From positions 64,742 to 106,524 of the forward strand of contig CANKQY010000001.1 in the NCBI GenBank assembly GCA_947485745.1: DNA of 41,783 bases, read 5' to 3'. The notes below the pieces were generated by a model that was given only the letters and a program-made list of their open reading frames with translations, ran no database searches and was not told the origin of the DNA. This document shows positions 35,081 to 41,783 of the stretch, one piece after another (the first letter of the stretch is position 1; every line of letters begins with the position of its first letter). Both the position numbers and the translations under genes were made by a program. Source of the stretch: Bacteroidota bacterium (GTDB lineage: Bacteria > Bacteroidota > Bacteroidia > UKL13-3).

Positions 35081-35173
35081 CCTCGCTGAGGCCTAAAGTC
35101 CCACGTCCTAATTAGCTTGCTACGGGTTATCTGTAGCTTGAGTAAAGGTTTGACCGGGGCCGCGTAAGCGGCC
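35081..35173. ncRNA. Structured, GC-richer intergenic element with tandem hairpins
   Basis: Three inverted repeats lie in series: CCTC/GAGG at 35081-35091, GCTAC/GTAGC at 35119-35137, and GGCCGC-GTAA-GCGGCC at 35158-35173, the last a perfect 6-bp stem with a GNRA (GTAA) loop. The stretch is clearly richer in G+C than its surroundings. The minus strand reads open for about 45 codons (no ATG) in one frame, which could be a remnant or a dispersed repeat. No known family could be assigned. Confidence 0.3.
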
Positions 35174-35207
35174 TTTGGTTCGTTATTACCCCAAAGAAAT
35201 CAAGAAG

Positions 35208-35240
35208 AGTCATTTTGAGTTAAATCAAAGTGACTTTTCC
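35208..35240 (+). terminator. Intrinsic terminator-like hairpin between LytTR and ABC-F genes
   Basis: AGTCATTTTGA (35208-35218) pairs with TCAAAGTGACT (35225-35235) over 11 positions, including one G-T wobble, with a 6-nt loop and a following TTT on plus. It could end the plus-strand sensor operon and the minus-strand ABC-F gene, whose stop is at 35261. Confidence 0.55.
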
Positions 35241-35260
35241 TATTTAAGGTAATTCAAAAA

Positions 35261-36961
<1,701 letters not shown>

Positions 36962-37011
36962 TTAGCCAAACAAAATTTGAAAATTGAAAAAAATGGCTCA
37001 AACCAATAAAT

Positions 37012-37088
37012 AAAAAAACGGGGCCAGTTACCTGGACCCCGCTTTAGCCTATGAAACAAATTGCGCCTCTACCCCTAGGACGCAATTA
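37012..37088 (-). ncRNA. Structured RNA element, copy 1, with own terminator
   Basis: Minus strand 5' to 3': stem AATTGCG/CGCAATT (37081-37087 with 37059-37065) enclosing a CCT/AGG inner stem; then TTGTTTCATAGG; then a terminator hairpin CGGGG-T-CCAG-GTAA-CTGG-CCCCG (37019-37041), a 9-bp stem with one bulged base and a GNRA loop, followed by seven T. About 75 nt. It is a second copy of the element at 37194-37270. The terminator makes a minus-strand transcript likely. It does not code for protein. Confidence 0.7.
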
Positions 37089-37144
37089 TCTTGATAATTA
37101 ACTAGATATGGTTGAACCAAATAGCAATTATTTATTTTCTGGCA

Positions 37145-37174
37145 GCAATATAGTTATTTTTAATAACTAATCAA
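37145..37174 (-). promoter_or_regulatory. Candidate promoter for RNA copy 1 with palindrome in the spacer
   Basis: On minus, TTG (37172-37174) and TATATTGC (37145-37152) are 19 bp apart, close to the Bacteroidota -33/-7 layout. The spacer holds a perfect 8-bp inverted repeat, TAGTTATT-TTT-AATAACTA (37151-37169 on plus), which might be an operator. Predicted start near 37138, so the RNA would be about 125 nt to its terminator. AT-rich sequence makes chance matches likely. Confidence 0.4.
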
Positions 37175-37193
37175 GAAAAATTAATTTTTTTTA

Positions 37194-37270
37194 GAAAAAA
37201 CAGGGCCAGTTACCCGAGCCCCATTTATACCTATGAAACAATTTGCGCCTCTACCTCTAGGACGCAATTA
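37194..37270 (-). ncRNA. Structured RNA element, copy 2, in the 3' region of the RND operon
   Basis: Same layout as copy 1: AATTGCG...CGCAA stem, TTGTTTCATAGG, then hairpin TGGGG-C-TCGG-GTAA-CTGG-CCCTG (37201-37223) and six T. It starts within 5 bp of the permease stop codon at 37274, so it can also serve as the 3' end and terminator of the RND operon. Differences from copy 1 in the hairpin keep pairing through G-T wobble. A 3'UTR-derived small RNA is possible. Confidence 0.65.
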
Positions 37271-37273
37271 TTT

Positions 37274-40200
37274 TTATTTTTTGTACTCTGTTGATTTAAC
37301 AACAGGCACGCCAAATCTCACTTTCAAATTATTTGATATTAGCAACATAACTGGAACTAATATCAAAGTTAAGAATGTTGCAAAACTTAAACCAAAAATC
37401 ATAGTCCAGCTCAAAGGCCCCCAGAAGGCCACATTATCACCGCCAAAATGAATATGTGGATTCAATTCGCTGAATAATGCTACGAAATCAATATTTAAAC
37501 CAACTGCTAATGGAATTAACCCTAAAATTGTGGCGGAAGCAGTAAGGATAACTGGCGTCATCCTAGTTTTTCCTGCCTCAATAATTGCTTCTTTGTATGG
37601 CATTCCTTGCTCCATTAAGAGGTCTGTAAATTCAACCAAGAGAATACCATTCCTCACCACAATACCAGCAAGGGCAATTACACCTACGCCTGTCATAACA
37701 ATGGAAACCGACATATTAAATATAGACAAGCCCAAAAGTACACCAATGATACTAAAGAAGATTTCAACAAAAATTATCAATGGCTTAGAAATTGAGTTGA
37801 ACTGAGTTACCAAAATTAAGAAAATCAAACCAAATGAAATTAGCATCGCTTTTCCAAGGAAGGCACCTGTTTCGGCTTGTTTTTCTTGCTCACCAGTTAG
37901 GTTCACAATCACTGATCGAGGAAGCGGATATCTTTTAACTGCTTTTTTAATTTTATCAACTATTTCATTTGCGTTGTAACCACTCAAAACATTTGAAGAA
38001 ATGGTAACAAGTCTTTTTTGGTTCTTTCTTTTAATTCCTCCAAAGGTGTTACCATAGCTAACTTTAGCCACCGATGATAAAGGAACCTGCCTAATTAAAC
38101 CACCCATATTCATATCTCGGAAAGTGATTTTTAAATTCATCAAAGCATTAACATTGTTTCTTTGGTCAAAGGCGTATCTCAATTGAATAGGGTAATCATC
38201 TTTGGCATCTTTGAACTTAGAAACCTCTGCACCAAAAATAGCATCACGTAATTCTTTACCAATTACTGCAGTAGAAATACCTTCACGGTTGGCCCTTTCG
38301 CGGTCAATTTCAATAACAATTTCTGGCTTATTGGTTTGCAAATCCGATTTTAATTCTTCAATTCCAGGAATCTGCAAAGAATCTAAATAACGCTTCACAT
38401 CCTTTGATACAGCAGTTAATTGCTCAAATTCATCTCCTGTAATTTCAATATTAATAGGTTTACCAGTAGGCGGACCACCTTGTTCTTGTTCAACGGTAAT
38501 TTCTGCTCCAGGCATACCTTTTACAGCCTCCCTTATCTTGTCTAAATAAACTACAGTGCTCTGGCCATCTCTTCTACCAAATGGAACAAAAGCCACAGTA
38601 ACTTTACCTAAATGCGGACTCACACTAAAATCGAAACTTTGCGGATTATTAGCACCAACTGCAACATTAGAAATGACAGATTCAACAATAGGATTGCTAT
38701 CACCAACCACAGCAAATATTTTATCCTCGATAATATGTGTTATGGAATCAGTATATACTTGGTCGGTACCAATTGGTAATGAAATATAAGTGAATACAAA
38801 GTTAGGTTCACTTTGAGGGAAAAACTCAACTTTAGGACTTCTAATAGCAGTTAAGGCAATTGAAACGAAAAATAAAACAACTGTTCCAACTAAAATCCAT
38901 CTAGGCTTGTTGCCTTCCAAAATAACCAATAAAATTCGCTTGTATTTTTCTTGAACCGATGGCCATGTTTTGTTCTGGAATTTTTCAATTACTTGATGTA
39001 ATACAAATCGGTTCAAACAGTATAAACCATAAAAGGTAAGTACAAAGTTTCCTAAACCCCAGTTTTTAGCTACGTAAGAAAGTAAAATGATGACGCCAAA
39101 AACTATGGAGGTAATTTTAAATCCTTTGGTAACTTTTCTTTTCTCATCACCCTCATGATGTGGTTTCATGAAATCAACGGCAAAAACTGGGTTAATGATG
39201 TAGGCAACTAATAAAGAAGCCAATAAAGTTACGATGAGTGTGATTGGCAGGTAAAACATAAATTTACCTATAACACCTTGCCAAAATGCCAATGGAATAA
39301 AAGGTGCCAAGGTAGTTAATGTACCAGATAAAACTGGCAAAAATACCTCTCCTGCAGCCATCTTAGCTGCCTTTACAATAGGCACCTTACCATGGTCAAA
39401 TATTCGATGTGTATTTTCAATTACCACAATGGCATCATCCACAACAATACCTAATGCAAGTAAAAATGCAAACAACACAATCATATTCAAGGTAAAGCCA
39501 ATTACTGGCATAAACATAAAGGCAATAAACATAGAAAGAGGAACAGACATTGCCACAAAAATAGCATTGGTGGTACCCATGAAAAACATTAAAATAATAG
39601 TAACCAAAATGAAACCAATAATAATTGTGTTGATCAAATCATCTAAGGTAACTTTGGTTTTATCTGATTGGTCACCTGTTATGGTAAGCTTTAAGCCCTT
39701 TGGGAAATGCTCCTCTTGCATCTCCTTAGAAATTTCTTTAATTTTATCTGAAGCGTCTATTAGGTTCATACCGCTTTTCTTGATTACGTTTAAAGTAACT
39801 ACATTATCATGGTCTAAGCGAGAGTAGCTCTCCTTTTCTTTAAAACCATCGGTAATAACAGCAATGTTTTTTAAGTAAATGGTAGCGCCACTTCCAGAAC
39901 GAATGATGATATCTCCAATTTTATTTGACTCTGTATATTGCCCAAATACATTGATAGATCGCTTTAATCCATCCATTTTTACCTGACCACCAGAAATGGT
40001 CATGTTTTCATATTTGATGGCATTTTCAATATCGCGCATCGTAATATCTGCAGCCTGCATTTTATACATATCTACATCTACCTGAATTTCTTTGTCTAGT
40101 GCCCCAACAATATCGCAACGAGTTATTTCTTTTAAACCTTCAATTCTATCCTTTAAATCATCTGCATAATCTTTTAATTTATCTAATGGATAATCACCGG

Positions 40201-40654
40201 AAAGATGTACATTCATGATTGGAATTTGAGACACATCGATATCAATAACCTCTGGTTCGCGGGTAAGGTCATTTGGCAAATCTTTTCGTGCTTTATCTAC
40301 TGCATCTTTTACCCTTTGCTTGGCAACAGGCACATCTACATCGGTATTGAATTCAATATTGATCATTGAAAAATCTTGAATAGAGCTGCTATTTACTTGC
40401 TTTACCCCATTAATTGATTTTACTTGTTTTTCGATATGCTTGGTCACTAAATTCTCCATGTCTTTTGGAGCAGTACCTGCATAAATAGTATTCACCAAAA
40501 TTTGAGGAAATACTACTTCAGGAAATTGTTCTTTAGGTAAGTTCATATAACTCAATATACCAGCAAGGGTAATAATGATGGTCATTATATAAACACTCGT
40601 TTTATTATTTATAGCCCAACTGGAAGGCTTAAAGTCTTTGATTTTGTCAAGCAT
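37274..40654 (-). CDS. RND efflux permease (AcrB/HAE1-like)
   Basis: 1126 residues. Inner-membrane proton-driven drug/solute pump of the HAE1-type RND family. Start: one N-terminal TM (SVYIMTIIITLAGILSYM) with the NLPKEQFPEVVFPQ segment; proton-relay Asp406-Asp407 in LALGIVVDDAIVVIENTHR (TM4); FVFTYISLPIGTDQ and porter domains; C-terminal half with ALAGIVVRNGILLVEFTD. Between the two halves (~508-550) lie two additional hydrophobic stretches (TSIVFGVIILLSYVA; GNFVLTFYGLYCLNRFVL), more than the short amphipathic helix seen in AcrB. Longer than AcrB's 1049. It lies 29 bp after the adaptor gene. Confidence 0.95.
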   Translation of the reverse strand: MLDKIKDFKPSSWAINNKTSVYIMTIIITLAGILSYMNLPKEQFPEVVFPQILVNTIYAGTAPKDMENLVTKHIEKQVKSINGVKQVNSSSIQDFSMINIEFNTDVDVPVAKQRVKDAVDKARKDLPNDLTREPEVIDIDVSQIPIMNVHLSGDYPLDKLKDYADDLKDRIEGLKEITRCDIVGALDKEIQVDVDMYKMQAADITMRDIENAIKYENMTISGGQVKMDGLKRSINVFGQYTESNKIGDIIIRSGSGATIYLKNIAVITDGFKEKESYSRLDHDNVVTLNVIKKSGMNLIDASDKIKEISKEMQEEHFPKGLKLTITGDQSDKTKVTLDDLINTIIIGFILVTIILMFFMGTTNAIFVAMSVPLSMFIAFMFMPVIGFTLNMIVLFAFLLALGIVVDDAIVVIENTHRIFDHGKVPIVKAAKMAAGEVFLPVLSGTLTTLAPFIPLAFWQGVIGKFMFYLPITLIVTLLASLLVAYIINPVFAVDFMKPHHEGDEKRKVTKGFKITSIVFGVIILLSYVAKNWGLGNFVLTFYGLYCLNRFVLHQVIEKFQNKTWPSVQEKYKRILLVILEGNKPRWILVGTVVLFFVSIALTAIRSPKVEFFPQSEPNFVFTYISLPIGTDQVYTDSITHIIEDKIFAVVGDSNPIVESVISNVAVGANNPQSFDFSVSPHLGKVTVAFVPFGRRDGQSTVVYLDKIREAVKGMPGAEITVEQEQGGPPTGKPINIEITGDEFEQLTAVSKDVKRYLDSLQIPGIEELKSDLQTNKPEIVIEIDRERANREGISTAVIGKELRDAIFGAEVSKFKDAKDDYPIQLRYAFDQRNNVNALMNLKITFRDMNMGGLIRQVPLSSVAKVSYGNTFGGIKRKNQKRLVTISSNVLSGYNANEIVDKIKKAVKRYPLPRSVIVNLTGEQEKQAETGAFLGKAMLISFGLIFLILVTQFNSISKPLIIFVEIFFSIIGVLLGLSIFNMSVSIVMTGVGVIALAGIVVRNGILLVEFTDLLMEQGMPYKEAIIEAGKTRMTPVILTASATILGLIPLAVGLNIDFVALFSELNPHIHFGGDNVAFWGPLSWTMIFGLSFATFLTLILVPVMLLISNNLKVRFGVPVVKSTEYKK

Positions 40655-40683
40655 GCGTAGTTGATTATTACTAATTTATTGAA

Positions 40684-41783
40684 TTAAAACTTAATCAAAT
40701 CATTGTCGTTCAAATCTTGGTAACCAGTCGTAATCAGTATATCTCCGGCTTTTAATCCAGAAATTATTTCTGCCTTATCTTGGTAAATTTTACCAATTTT
40801 AACTTCTTTTTTCAACGCAGCTTGCTTACCATTTACTATTTGAGCCACTACCACATAACTGTTGTTTTCAGTTTTTTGAATGGTATTAACTGGAACTACC
40901 AGGGCATTTTTTGATTGGTAATCCATTACTTTGAACACACAAATCATATTAGGAATAAAATCTTTGCCAGTGGGTAAAGTTGCCTCAATGGTAAAAGTAC
41001 GGTTCATCTGATTAATAACTCTAGAAGTAAAAGAGATTGAAGAAACAACCTCTTTGTTTTCTATATCAGGGAACATCAATTTCACCAAATTACCTACACG
41101 AATCTGACTTGCATAAGTTTCGGCAACATCTGCTTTGGCTTTTAAATTGTTGAAATTTACGACTCTAAAGCAAGGCATACCAGGTGCAATATTTTGGCCA
41201 ATCTTAGCAAACACCTCATCAATGGATCCATTAATTGGCGATTTAATACTATACATATCTAAGTTTTCATTGAGCGTATTTAACTTTTGCTCTAACGATT
41301 CTTTGTTATTTTTAGCTGTGAGGTATTGAATTTCTGTACCCACCTCTTTTTCCCAAAGAGCTTTTTGTTTATTGTATACCTCAGTAGCAAACTTCAGGCT
41401 CAATTTTAAATCATCCATTTGTCTTTTAACAATTTCAGCATCTAATTCGGCCAACACTTGACCAGTTCTTACCATATCACCAGTTTTCACCAATACACGA
41501 ATTACTGGTCCCATTGCTCTTGCACTAATGGTGGTATTTTGGTCGCCATCTACCCTACCTTGAACATCAATATAATGATCAAAACTGGTGTTCGCAATAG
41601 GAGTTACCATCACATACTTTACCTTATCGGTGTTAGCGCTAGAAGTATCACCCAAGGCCAAAATCTCTTCCTCTAAAGTTCTAATCTGAGAAGTTATTTC
41701 AGTTTGTTTAGTCTTCAATTTTTCAATTTGTTCCTTCTTTTTTTCTACGGTATTTGAGCCTCCACAAGAAGCCAAAATACCAA
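40684..41783 (-). CDS. RND periplasmic adaptor lipoprotein (partial, cut by window end)
   Basis: 364+ residues; the 5' end lies outside the window. The visible end reads G-I-L-A-S-C-G-G-S, a lipobox (LASC), so this is a lipid-anchored membrane-fusion protein; the true start is upstream and a TTG at 41775 is not the start. A coiled-coil stretch (KKKEQIEKLKTKQTEITSQI) follows, then the lipoyl/hairpin region with ARAMGPVIRVLVKTGDMVRTG, the alpha-hairpin, second lipoyl half MYSIKSPINGSIDEVFAKIG, and the beta-barrel. It joins the RND permease to an outer-membrane channel; that TolC-like gene is not in the window. Confidence 0.93.
   Translation of the reverse strand, partial: GILASCGGSNTVEKKKEQIEKLKTKQTEITSQIRTLEEEILALGDTSSANTDKVKYVMVTPIANTSFDHYIDVQGRVDGDQNTTISARAMGPVIRVLVKTGDMVRTGQVLAELDAEIVKRQMDDLKLSLKFATEVYNKQKALWEKEVGTEIQYLTAKNNKESLEQKLNTLNENLDMYSIKSPINGSIDEVFAKIGQNIAPGMPCFRVVNFNNLKAKADVAETYASQIRVGNLVKLMFPDIENKEVVSSISFTSRVINQMNRTFTIEATLPTGKDFIPNMICVFKVMDYQSKNALVVPVNTIQKTENNSYVVVAQIVNGKQAALKKEVKIGKIYQDKAEIISGLKAGDILITTGYQDLNDNDLIKF

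Noticed and set aside
39429-39827. Plus-strand ORF of 132 codons in the RND permease gene
   Set aside because: Antisense to an unambiguous RND permease; Ile/Lys/Ser-rich shadow frame with no motif.
41773-41775. TTG as start of the RND adaptor gene
   Set aside because: It encodes the Leu of the LASC lipobox; the real start must lie beyond the window end.

Overview
The window is AT-rich chromosomal DNA from a member of the Bacteroidota. The evidence is a very large secreted protein with a type IX secretion (T9SS) type A C-terminal sorting domain, a two-component-propeller/LytS-type kinase paired with a LytTR regulator, the SDR-type L-threonine dehydrogenase, a lipoprotein with a Bacteroidota-style surface-export signal, and several TAnnTTTG (-7) promoter motifs. 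I cannot place it below phylum. Most of the content is ordinary chromosome; I see no phage, insertion sequence, CRISPR array, tRNA or rRNA.

Layout. (1) Positions 1-10858 (minus) hold a tight six-gene operon of exported proteins: a DUF4384/LPP20-like protein, a secreted caspase-like protease with EF-hand-like loops, an outer-membrane barrel protein, a kelch lipoprotein with a surface-export signal, a 1756-residue SBBP/PKD-like T9SS cargo protein and a small secreted LPP20-like protein, followed by a terminator. (2) 10849-12454 is a decayed-looking stretch with two short gene remnants around tdh. (3) 12455-18478 is a surface-glycan type module: two SDR sugar-nucleotide enzymes, a methyltransferase and a GT2 glycosyltransferase on plus; a polytopic membrane protein and a 2OG-Fe(II) oxygenase on minus. 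(4) 18513-22854 (minus) holds sucD, a TPR hybrid histidine kinase whose receiver has Asn instead of the phospho-acceptor Asp, an AhpD-like protein and an alkyltransferase-like (ATL) protein. (5) 22908-31111 holds recQ, a large propeller/outer-membrane protein, an MBL hydrolase, an SRPBCC/GyrI-like protein and prmA. (6) 31155-34911 is a sensor kinase/LytTR regulator pair. (7) 34912-41783 holds a structured intergenic region, an ABC-F ATPase, two tandem copies of a ~75-nt structured RNA element with intrinsic terminators, and an RND efflux permease plus its adaptor, which runs off the window end.

The parts most worth following up are the secreted metacaspase operon, the duplicated RNA element at 37012-37270 (stem changes between copies keep pairing), the Asp-to-Asn receiver, and the intergenic region 34912-35260 with a possible 25-residue membrane peptide and GNRA-capped hairpin. 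All family assignments come from reading the sequence; no database search was run.
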